Positions 22,959 through 34,001 of a stretch of 64,000 bases of DNA are shown one piece after another (position 1 is the stretch's first letter; each line of letters opens with the position of its first letter). The stretch is taken from assembly GCA_048013815.1 (NCBI GenBank), contig CM106586.1, forward strand, positions 23,746,001 to 23,810,000, in the 5' to 3' direction. The stretch comes from Setoptus koraiensis (taxonomy: Eukaryota > Arthropoda). The position numbers and the translations under genes were made by a program. The notes beneath the pieces are model-generated. The model was not told where the DNA came from. It was given only the letters and a program-made list of their open reading frames with translations, and did not search any database.

Positions 22959-24175
22959 CAACTCTCGCCACCGATAGCGCCAATCAGCTGCTTGTGACAG
23001 CCGTCAGTTTGGGCTAGCTGCATCGCTGTTTGCACCCCAAATCAAGCCTCATTCGCTCACTCACTGCCCGCTCGACAGCGAGTGAGTGCGACCGCAAACC
23101 GCTCGCTGGTGGGACCAAAGGTGAGACTGAAGACGCAACCAAAGGTGAGACCAATGGTGACCAACAACACAACCGATATAAGATATTAGATATTGGATGT
23201 TGGTTGTTGGTTGTTGGATATCAGATATTTGATGTCGCTTGTGCCGTACGGCCGATGCAACTGGCAGCCGATTTAGGCCACTTGTTGATGTTAGTTGCTT
23301 GCCAGGCTGACTCGCATAGCTCGCTGGCAGGCTGACAGTGACTGTCGGACGGAGTGAAGTTGTGCCACTTGCCAGCTGACCACGGCCCAAAAACAAAACA
23401 CAAATTAATAGCTGGCCAAACGATATGAGTGCGGCCATGTGAGCCATATATTAATGCCCAAAACTTTCTTCTTTTATCGTGCATCATACGGCAAGCTTAT
23501 TGAATAATGCTCATTGGCCTAATACTTTATCTGCTGGTTGCATTGGCACTTTTATCTGCACTCAAGCTCGCACAAATGCCTTTTAATGTCACCCTTAAAT
23601 TTCAAGTTTCAGTTCAGAGCTGCATGCGTCAAACTCTGCACCGTCTCTGCACCGTCCCTCTGTCATCAGCACCAGTGTTCACCTTTATCTAGCCTTTATT
23701 TAGCTGCATTCGCCAGCATTTACCTGTATTCACCTGTATTTACCTGTGCAGCATATGTGCATACGGCATTCACATATCAGTATATGTATGTATATATATC
23801 AGTGTGCAGTATAATGTTCAAATGTGATGCAGCCATCAAATGCTATCAAAGCTGTGGCAGTGTGTCAGTTGATAGCTGACAGCAACGGTTGACAGCGATG
23901 CCATACTTGTTGACCATGAACAAGTGTTTTGTTGGTGTGTGTCCACAACAAGTGCAACTCGTATGTTATCTATGTTGCGCAAGTCGCGTATGTTGCGTAA
24001 GTCGCCAATGAGGCAAGTCGGTCAGTTCATTTGGCCATGTCCTTTTCGTTGCCTTACGCTGGCTCAACTGCCCAATAAACTCGCCGGGCCTGGCCAATCA
24101 AACTGGGTCATCTATTGATGATTGTTATTATTAGCCACGTTGATTATGTAATGCGCGCCATTATGCGCCAAGGTG

Positions 24176-24180
<5 letters not shown>

Positions 24181-24206
<26 letters not shown>

Positions 24207-24208
24207 TT
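24181..24208. repeat. (CA)14 microsatellite
   Basis: A 28-bp pure CA run. Confidence 0.95.
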
Positions 24209-24340
24209 GTTATTTATGGGCTCTTTTTATTTATGGTCACACACAATGACAGCAAGCTGAAATGAACGACAATTAGCCGCTCTCTGCTCGGCAGCTCTAC
24301 ACTGTCCACAGTGCTTACAATGTCGCCAGACTCAGGCGGC

Positions 24341-24419
24341 CAGAGTGAATACCAGGCTGAATACCAGACTGACCGCCAGACTGACCGCCAGAGTGAATAG
24401 CAGAGTGAATAGCAGAGTG
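24341..24419. repeat. 6.5 x 12-bp tandem array
   Basis: Units alternate between CAGAGTGAATAC/G and CAGACTGACCGC types, with no length variation over 79 bp. Confidence 0.9.
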
Positions 24420-25333
24420 TGGCGAGAGAGTGAATATCACTCTGACGGTCGCAGTGAATCTGTCCGAGGCCGCAGTGGATCGAGAGAGCGAACCGACAAA
24501 CAATGGGTGCGCACCCGGCAGCCAATAACGGAGCACCCAACCGACAGCGTCAATGAATATATCGATAAATACCAGATAAATGGCGAGAAGCGAGCAGCGG
24601 CAATACCAACGAAACGAGCGGATGCAAATGAGCGGTGATCCATCAATCCGAATGCGCGTCGCCGTCGATGGCCGTCGATGAAATTTACATTTATCATTCA
24701 CTTGTCACAAGTGACTCGGCGTTTGTTTGTTTCAAGTGTCGCGGTTACACTTTAGCGTTTATTTCACTACTGCTGTAGATGAATATCAATAATGACAATA
24801 ATGATAATAATAATAATAATACAATAATTCTTTGGAATAAGTTGTGTGTGTGTGTGTGTGTTGATTTTCTTCATTTGTTGGCGGGCCGGTGCCCGTCGTC
24901 GGCTGGCCGCTGCCGATCGGAGGAGCGCGCCACCGGCCAGCGACTGTGGAAGCCAGCGATGAAAGGTGAGACAAGCAGACATCGTTGTGAGACATCTCTG
25001 CTTGCTCGCTGCGAAGCACCCTAATTTGTCAATCATGGGCAAGTCCGGCCAAACAATCACGTGAGAATTGGTCAGCGTCGTAGCGATCGGCGGGGCCGCG
25101 CCCTCGCCCGCTGCGCACTTGGCGGCGCACGGGCTCGGGCGTCAAACAAATGCCAAAGCGCCAGTTATCCAAAGCGTGTGTCCTGTCGTTCGCGAAAGCT
25201 GCCAAAGTGACAGCGATATTGAGACATTTCTCTTGATTGCTGGCGTTCGGGCCGTTCGAGTGCGATTCGAGGCGCACAACAAGTGGCGCTGGCGGGCACT
25301 CCCGGCGAGCACACACCCACGCACAGCGCTCAC

Positions 25334-26692
25334 CTAGGTCTGCTCCGTCTTGGCGACAGTGGCGGGCCCCACCGTGCTCTTGTGTTTCTCTATGCACTTT
25401 ATAGACTCGCTTAGGTAGTTCTGAACAACATTCAACGACGCAATAATAGCTGGTGTACCAAAGCCGTGTGTTATGAGCGAGAAATTGGTGAGATTTCGCT
25501 GGATATTTGACTCTAATATAGGCTGCGGCCGCGACGTGCTGCACAACGGCGACCTGTCCTGGTGGAGAACGTCCACGAACTCCTTGAGAACTTTCCTGAG
25601 CATCGGCACGCGCGGGACAACGGCGGGGCGGCGGCGGGACAACGACGGGACGGAAAAGAGTTATTGATGGTTAGTTATGAGGTGAGTTATGCGCACAATT
25701 ATTGTCTGAATTATCTGAAACTTATCCGAATCGGAAGTATCAGCGGTGCTGAACACGAACGGCCTCTCGTGATACTTACTGGGTGGTGGACAAGAGGTCG
25801 AGGCGCTTGGCGAGCGCCTCGGACGCGACCTCCTGCTGACTGAGACTCTGCGCCGGCGCCGGCTGCAAATTGGGGCCGCCGGCCAGCGCTTGCTGCTGCT
25901 GCTGCTGATAACTGTTGACCAGTCGCTGCAACTTGTTGAGATATTCGGCCATTGGCTTGGAGGGAAACTCTGTCTCGCACACGTAACTGTAATCTTTGGC
26001 TAAATGCAACGCCTCGCCCTCTACCAACGATGTCAACAATGTCACATTGGCCGCCTTTCGTCTGCCCGCGGGCAAGTTGAGGCCAATTTTCTCTAGTTTT
26101 TCGCGCAACGAGCGGCCCCCATTCTTGCTTTTGGCCCTACGCAACACGCCGCCTAGTAGTGAGGCATTCAAACATTCGGGGGGCTGTAGACGGCGCTGAA
26201 CCTCGCCAACTGTCACCTTATATTTTGAGGTAGACGACAACAGCGACAAGCGGCCAGGTACTGAACAAAATGTGTCAGCGGGCGTGCCGTTGCTCAGGCC
26301 CATCAGATGATGATGATTGTTGTGATTGTGATGGTTGTGATGATTGTGGTGAGTGTGATTGCTGTTGTTGTTGTTGCCACTATGCGGCGTTGTGCTGCTG
26401 TTTGTGCTGTTGTGTAGGTGGGCGCCAGGGTGGGTGCTGTTGTTGTTGTTGCTGCTGTTGTGGTGGTGATGTTGCTGCTGCTGTTGATGATGGTTGTTGC
26501 TGGTTGTTGTGTTGAGCACAGTTAAATCATTGCTGGCCACTGAATTGAGTAACGGGTTCAGCCCAACAGCGCGTGCATCTGTCATTGCGCCAGACTGGCC
26601 ACCGACGCCTGTCAGGGCGACCAGCTGATGCTGTTGCTGCAGGATCTGGTGGTGGTGGTGGTGTGGTTGTTGCTGCTGTTGGTGTTGCTGTT

Positions 26693-26723
<31 letters not shown>

Positions 26724-28022
26724 TTGCTGTTGATGGAGAGATGGATGATGATGATGGTGCTGATGATGATGAGATTGACTATGAAGAGTGTGGTTGTGCA
26801 TGCTGGTCAGCTGTTGCTGCTGTTGCTGTTGGCAGTGCGGATGTGTCAAATTTGTCAATGTGGCTGGCATCTGATGATGATGGTGATCGGATTGTTGCTG
26901 CTGTTGTTGTTGTTGTTGCTGGTGCTGATGAAGCGAATGCTGTTGCTGTTGTTGTAGTTGTTGTGCAGACGGTTGCACAATGCTAGAGGCAGCCACATTG
27001 TGCAACGATGAGCTAGACGACGACACAGACAATGGCGACACTGACGCAATTATTGACGGCGTAACACTTGTCTGATGAATGATTGCGGCCGCTGCAGCGG
27101 CCGCCGCCACAGCAGCCGCTGAATTGGCGGACGCGGCCGCGGCGGCGGCCAGGTGAACCGGATGTTGCTGTGATTGAGTGCCGTTAGGTGTCGTTGCGTT
27201 GCTGTTGTTTTGAGTGTTGTTGTTGTTGTTGCTGGTGGCGCTGTTGGTGGCGCCCGTGCTCGCACTAGTGATTGCAGTCAACGCTGCCACCGTTGACACT
27301 GCCTGTGACGATGCACCGTTAGTTGATTGATTTGCGGCGCACATTGTTGCGAAGGCGCCCGGATGGTGCATGGCGGCCGCGGCGGCCGCGGCAGCCGCAA
27401 CGGCCGGGTTAGAGACCGCGCCAGAGTCGGCGTGGTGCTGCTGCTGTTGCATGTGCTGCTGCTGATGGTGAAGGTGCTGCTGCTGATGGTGATGATGCGC
27501 TTGGTGCTGGTGATGATCTAGATGAAGTTGGTGATGTTGTTGCTGTTGTTGTTGCTGTAGTTGGTCTTGCTCGTGCTGCTGCTGCTGTTGTTCATGGTCG
27601 TGCTGGTGGTCGTGGTGCTCGTGTTGTTGTTGTTGTTGTTGGTCGTGTTGGTGCTGCTGCTGGTGCAAATGTTGCTGTTGTTGCTGATGTTGTGGTGCTG
27701 GTTGGTGGTGCTGATGGTGCTGTTGTTGCTGTTGGTGATGCTGTTGTTGTTGTTGCTGGTGATGCTGTTGCTGGTGTTGGTGCTGCTGGTGCTGATAATG
27801 ATGTGATATATGAGCGTAATGGGCCGGCGACAGTGTGGCCGCATAATGATGCGCGGCCGCCTGTTGATGATGATGATGATATGAATATTGGGTAACGGCC
27901 AAATGGGTATCACAAGTGCCTCTGTTCATGGCGGCGGCCACTGCCGAAGCGGGACCAACGGCCGTAAAGGCGGCCACACTATGATTTGTGACGGCGCTAG
28001 TGACCATCGAGTCAGTGTCCAT
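25334..28022 (-). CDS. TfAP-2: transcription factor AP-2 (two coding exons)
   Basis: AP-2 factors bind GCCN3-5GGC sites as dimers and control ectodermal, limb and neural development. Coding exon 1 is 25780-28022 and exon 2 is 25334-25595, joined in phase 2 across a 184-bp intron (GTAAGT donor, CTCAG acceptor) for 834 residues. The start is the first ATG in the frame, MDTDSMVTS. The N-terminal ~570 residues are dominated by Gln/His/Asn/Ala tracts, and no PY transactivation motif is evident. The conserved part begins near residue 580 with [20 protein letters not shown], then [19 protein letters not shown] and [20 protein letters not shown], and continues in exon 2 with [14 protein letters not shown] and [12 protein letters not shown]. 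About 27 extra residues, including a run of six Gln, lie in the helix-span-helix dimerisation region. An upstream exon could exist, since a CCACCACAG acceptor-like site precedes the ATG. Confidence 0.95.
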
Positions 28023-28051
28023 GGATCTGTGGTGGCCAGTTGGTGTACGCA

Positions 28052-28077
28052 AAATTACAATTGCGCAATTGTAATTT
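28052..28077. promoter_or_regulatory. 26-bp perfect palindrome upstream of AP-2
   Basis: Each half is AAATTACAATTGC followed by its exact reverse complement with no spacer. It lies 30 bp upstream of the first AP-2 ATG. Its centre contains TTGCGCAA, a member of the TTRCGYAA family repeated across the desert. The symmetry suits a dimeric DNA-binding protein or a hairpin in the 5' UTR; the function is unproven. Confidence 0.75.
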
Positions 28078-31000
28078 GTTTGCCGATTGTGTTGTCATAA
28101 ATGAGCGTGATGTGTGATGCAATACAATAAATGAAAAATGAAGAAAAATGTGATAAAATGTTGAGATGTTTGTTAGTTGTTGTTGTTGTTGCTTATTCAA
28201 TTGATGTCTCTTTGTCTGTCGCTAACTTTCTGACTGACCAGTGCCAAACAGCTAATAACTGGCAACGAATTGGCGAGGATCAACAGCTAATAACTGATAA
28301 CTAATTGTCAACGATGACTAAATCCAATCGTAAATTATCGTCAATAATGATGAGCCAAAAGAAGCGCTCGAATGCGACAACAGCAACTACTGACTACTAA
28401 AGCTGCAGTTGCCAGCGCTCGCTCCCAAGTTGCGACTCACTCGGAGGGGGGGGGGGGCAAGGCACTCAGGTGATATAGGCGCAACGCTTGCGTTGCTCGG
28501 CCCGCCACCCCCCTTCGCGCAAGCACACACACACACACTCACACAACTTGTTCTGTTCATATCTCTTGCGGCTGCCGAACAAGCCAATCGCTCGCCTTCG
28601 AAAAGGTGACTGGGGGAAGGCAGTGCCAGCCGGACAGGTTGTCGGGTGGCTGGCGGGCGGTGCCGCGCCCCGCTCTGGCAAATTCTGACAGTTTCTGGCA
28701 TTGTCTGACATTGTCTGACAGTTTGGTTTTACTTTCACCGCTTGTGTCGCACGGCGCTACCATCTCTGTCGATAGTTTAATGTAATGACAATTTAATGGT
28801 CATCGTTTAATTGAATCGTTTCACTCTTGCTGCTGTCGGCCTAAATCACAACAATCGATTGGCGTCCGGCCGCTCGGGTCAAAACATCAAATAGTCGTCA
28901 AACTGCGCGCGATTGATTCGCACGACAGCGACCGAGTTTCAGCCAATCACGTCTCATGACTCGGCCGTGATCGCCTGCCCAGCGTGATATTGGCTCAACA
29001 ATTTGTTGGCAACAAAGCAGAGACACTGGCAACACTGTGAGACGCAGGCACTAAATATGACTTTCGATGATAAATTTTGCATGTCATTTAAATTAAATGA
29101 TTTAATTGTCGAAATTGCTTCACGCCTGAGCCCAAACTGACAGCGAGCCTAAACGTTTTGCACTCTGTTTACACTCTCTCCCGGCTCGTGCGCCTCCAAT
29201 GCGAGCTCGTCGTCAGCAGCAACATCAACGACAACAACGGGCTATAAACGAGCGTCCGACTAAACGTTTTGCTGCACGCAAATTATGCCCACGATAGCCG
29301 ATAAACGGCCCGCGATAAACGATCGGCGATTTGCTATCGATTGAGATCAGCTAAACGACCATTTATCGGCCACTTTTGCCTATGTGTATCATCGAGATAT
29401 CAATTAAAAATTGATGCTCGACGCACAAAAGACGCATTAGCATTAACATCGACATTAACATTAACATCGCCGGACAAACAATATTGACATGTCACTGCGT
29501 CGCCCATCCGCTGGCCGCGGCCGACCGACAACAACCGACCGACAACAGCCGATCGACAACAGCGGCCGCAGATCTGTCAGACGACGATTGTCAGAATCGC
29601 TGGCTCGCAAACTGTGGCTTGTCGGATGACACAAATCAGCTGACTGCGGCTGTCAGTTCAGCGCGGCTCACCTGCTGTCAACGACAGTTGTTGTCAGCGG
29701 CGGCAGCCATTTCAATATAAGGTGCGGCATCTGTGCGCAGGTAAGCAAAAGTGCTCTTAATGTGCTCGCTGTGTGCTCAATAAATAATTAATGTGCGCTA
29801 ATTAGCCATATCATGCTAATGGCTCATGTGCCAAATGAAACAACTGTAAATATTGGCGATTGGCCATTTTTATGGCCATTAGCCTTTGTTGTATTTGTTT
29901 GTGTGCGAGCGTGCAAGCGGCGAAAAAACAACCAAAACGCGCTGCGCGATATAGGGCGACGGGACGGCCGCGCGCGGCCGCAAACAGCTCGCGTCAATGC
30001 CTGTGCCCCCGATGCTCGGGGTGCCCGGGTGCTCGGGGTGCGGTCTTTGCGGGCGAGCGATGCCACTCTTTGCACACGACTAGACACAGCGGCCCGTCGT
30101 GAGCTCAGTGACCGTGTCACGACGGCCCGAGCCCGTCCGCTCGCCGCGCCACAATGATGAGCGGAGAGCGTATGCCCGTGTCACTCGGGCGGCACCGAAC
30201 AACATTTGCCTGTCACACCTTATAACACTAATAATAATAATGATGATGACAGTAATAATAATAATAATGATAATGTCGGCCCAGAGAGAGCGAGTCGCTT
30301 GTGCTGCTCTTTTGTGTGCCAAAATAATAAAACACGCTGGGGTCCGCCGCCGCCGCCTCTGCTGAACGAGTTTGCCAGCGTGGGCTCGCAATTGTCGCTG
30401 GCAAAGCGAGGCGGCGGGGCCCCATAAGCAACTGTGTTCACATTTATACATACTTGGCGATTTATACAGGCACGATGTTGACAACTGAAGCAATATTTGC
30501 TCAGAGAATGAGCGCCAATTTCATTGAGTGGGTCGCCAGCGGTGGGGCCCCGCAACGGCAACAGCACACAGCGGCAGGCAGTAGGCAAATCGAATGGGGC
30601 CAGTGAGCAAACTCCGGCGAGCAAACAAACTTAACCCCTGCGCCCTTTTGCCGCGCGTGCACGGGTGCCTATACGCACTCCGCCAGCTTGGGCGCACTTT
30701 TTTATTTCGAACCAATTGGGGCCCGCCGCTCGCTCGCCGACTGCTTGTCGGGGGCCTCACACAAAGATCGGCTGTCGGGGCCCCACGCAACGAGCGGCTG
30801 TCGGGGCCGCATACAGCGACTGTCAGGGGGCTGGCTCGCAGAGACGATCAGACAAATTGATTGCTCATTAGGTAGATGGCGTAGTTATTATTCGCTTGTT
30901 ATTATCGTGCCCGTTGCGCTTGTTTCGTCCGTTGTGGGGCCTCTATTGCCAATATCCACCAACAACGTGTGTGATGGCTCTTTGATAGATTGTTTATTTG

Positions 31001-31542
31001 TTGTTCGTTCATAATCATGCTCAAGCGCATTTATTCGCCATTCATGGACGCTCCTCTTGAGTCGCATCGGCACAGATTGTTGTGTGTGTGCGCGCGCGTG
31101 CACGCGTCATGTCAAGTAGTTGTGTGTGTCGTGTGCTTTTTATCCTCTTTTTATACATTTATATATATAAAAACATATATGCCAGCCAATGACAATGTGA
31201 GCCGGCCAGCGGTGGCACAGTTCGCATAGCTCCGTTTGCGCACTCGCCACCATCATCAAGTGCACACTATATACGTTGATAACGCGTTATGCGCTATGTG
31301 CATAGCGCACAGCACACATTAGTACAGTATAATAGTATAGGGACAGGGCTGCACAGCGGCACACGTGCTGGCCCTGTTCCGGAATTGGTCACTATGTGTG
31401 CCCGAGTGCGCTTGTGTGTGCGGCGGCCATTGTCCGTGCACCGACAACAACAACAAAATAACATATGTTTATTTTGCACAAAAGATTATCTAGCCACCGT
31501 TGGCTTTTTAGCACATCGCAGATAGGCAGCGAGTTGCCTCTT

Positions 31543-31590
31543 GTTGTTGCGCGTGTTGTTGCGCGTGTTGTTGCGCGTGTTGTTGTGCGC
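31543..31590. repeat. 4 x 12-bp tandem array
   Basis: Three exact copies of GTTGTTGCGCGT and a fourth with one change. Confidence 0.92.
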
Positions 31591-33499
31591 GATGTTGGGT
31601 AGGTTGTTGCGTAACAACAGAGCTGATAACGGGCACAGAGGGCGCGTCGTGCGCCGCTCGTTTGTTGCGTTTGTCTGCTCGCCTGTGAGACGTTGTAGCG
31701 AGACGACGAGCACCGCGATGGCGCTCGGATGATGCGATAAGATAACGGTCGGTGTCAGCAATGATATTTGTTGTTGTTGTGCGCTTGCGATCAACAAAAT
31801 AATACTTTTGGTTATGGTCACTGGTGGCGGTTTCCACACGCTCGCCGCACGCTCGCCACACGCTTACGTAATCACCAACACCAAGCGGGAGGCTGGCAAA
31901 CGAGCTTCTTCTTCTCTGCGCCAGTGTGTACCTGGCAGAAGACGCGTGCAAACCACTTCCGCTTTTGGCGCCACCGCTGCCACGGGTGAGTGTGCTGCTG
32001 TGGCTGTGATTTGTATTCTTGGGCGCGCGTCTGGGGTTCCAACATACGCGTATATACATAGTTGTGCTATGATGGTGCACACACGCGGATATATATATCA
32101 ACGATTTGTGCGCCGCAAACTATAGATATCAATGGATTTCTGTGGTGAGGGGTGCGCATAGAGGAAGAGTTGATTTCGCGGCACGATAATCAAATGATTC
32201 ATGACCGGCCTATCCGCTGGCGCGCCCATATCGCACCGCGCGCTGCTCACTCAGTGAGCCTCACTGTTCAACTGTGCGGCGTGCGTGTGTCGTATGTTTC
32301 TTGTGACTGGTGCAACTGTTGTAACTGTGCCCGACGACGACACTTCCTGCGCAGCTGATATGAGATGATGAGGCTCCCGGTGACGGGGCCTGTGAGTCGC
32401 AAGTTGCGACTTTTGGCAACTTTTGCCACTCGCAACTTGCAAGACTTGCCCGCAATCCGCAATCCGCCACCCGCAAGACGCGAGACGCTACCCGAGATCA
32501 GCAAAACGCAAAACGCAAGGTGCCAAGCGGGCGAGCGGCCCCACTGACAAGCCATTTTGCATCGAGCTTGCGACTGAACTGGCCGAAATGAAAGCAAAAT
32601 GCGACAAGACGTCGAATGAAAAATGGAAACTTTTGGCGCCACAATGCGCTTGCGAACGGCACACAATTTGCTGCTTGGGCCCTGCTGGCAAGAGATGTCG
32701 CCAGACGATTAATTTACACATTTGGACTTGGCGAGATAAAAAGTTTGTGAGATAAAAGACAGAGAGGCCCGTTTATATATAAATACAATATCGCAGTTGT
32801 AAATATACATTATATAGAGTTGCATTTGAATTGGGCCCAACCGGTTGTTTGCCGGGCACAAATGAGGCGAATGGCGCACGTTGCAGCACAGATAGCGAGG
32901 CCAACCAAGCAACACGACGGCCTTTTCGGAGCTCCTTTCGTGCCCCTTTGAACCTGCTCAGCTCAGCTTGCTTGTGGAGCCCCCTTCGAGTGGCCTCACC
33001 GAGAATATTCATTCGTATTTATTTATATGCTGACGGCATGCGGCGAACAAGTGCGACTTTGAATGCGATTGTCTTGCGCTTTTTAGTCTCAAAGTTTGAG
33101 ATATTTGCGCGCTGCTTGCGAGCTTATTTCGACGAGACAAAACAAAACAAAAAAAACACCGAAAACACTCGCCTGCGACGGGGCCCCATTCTGTGCCAAC
33201 GCCGACTGACACACACATAAATACACACATATAAACAGACTCTGTATTACAGACGCATAGAGATGCACATATCCGTATATAGATGCAGACGGGTCGCGCA
33301 CACCAGAGCGAGCAGCCAGACAATTGCCTATTATTATTACATGGGATCGGATAATAATAATATTGCCACCGCTTGTTTCTTTCGCTCTTGGCTTCTCTCC
33401 CTCTCTGCGCTCGTCGCTTCTCGGCGACCGAGACGAGAGTTTTCTCGCCGACCGAGCGCCGGTCCGAGGGAGCACTGGAAGTGGTTGCTTCCTTGGCAC

Positions 33500-33549
33500 T
33501 TTTGGGCGCTTTTGGGCGCTTTTGGGCACTTTTGGGCACTTTGGGCGCT
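33500..33549. repeat. 10-bp tandem array
   Basis: Five units of the type TTTTGGGCGC or TTTTGGGCAC. Confidence 0.85.
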
Positions 33550-33950
33550 GCACCCCGCAACATAGCCGACACACAGTCATGTAGAAGCCCAGATACGAGC
33601 AGCGTTTATATTGGGGCACACTGGTCGCGAATTGGCCAACGTACCCCAATGGGTGCGTGTTGAGAGCGCGGATCTGGCATGCGGATCTGGCATGCGGATT
33701 GTTTGTGGATTGTTTGAGAATTGTGCATGCATTGTGAGACAAGTCCAACACGAGACGAAGTAGACGGCGGTTGCAAAAACAGTCTCAGCAACGCTCAAAA
33801 CTGGAGCAAATCACCTGAGGCCATGCCAGCCGACTGGTAAGTGACTAGTAAGTGAGTGGAGCTGGGGCCAAGTTGCTTTTTGCTGGCTGCCACTGTTCAT
33901 CTCATCACCACTTTCAAGAATGAGAATAAGTGCGCGTACTTGATATACTG

Positions 33951-34001
33951 CCAATATACGCCGAATACACGCCGAATATACGCCGAATATACGGCGAACA
34001 T
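33951..34001. repeat. 11-bp tandem array
   Basis: About 4.5 units of CCGAATATACG with few mismatches. Confidence 0.88.

Larger units (their letters stand above)
14631..25333. other. AP-2 3'-side gene desert
   Basis: No convincing gene was found in these 10.7 kb. Base composition shifts from the AT-rich flank to a mixed, GC-richer sequence, with many microsatellites, short tandem arrays and palindromic 8-mers. Open frames of 60-210 codons occur on both strands but look like low-complexity or chance frames. A minus-strand AATAAA at 24758-24763 could end the AP-2 transcript about 570 bp past its stop codon. The region may hold AP-2 regulatory DNA or noncoding transcripts; the sequence alone cannot show which. 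Confidence 0.6.

Noticed and set aside
26270-27900. Plus-strand open frames of poly-Leu, poly-Val or poly-Cys type
   Set aside because: They are antisense shadows of the CAG/CAC tracts in the AP-2 coding exon.
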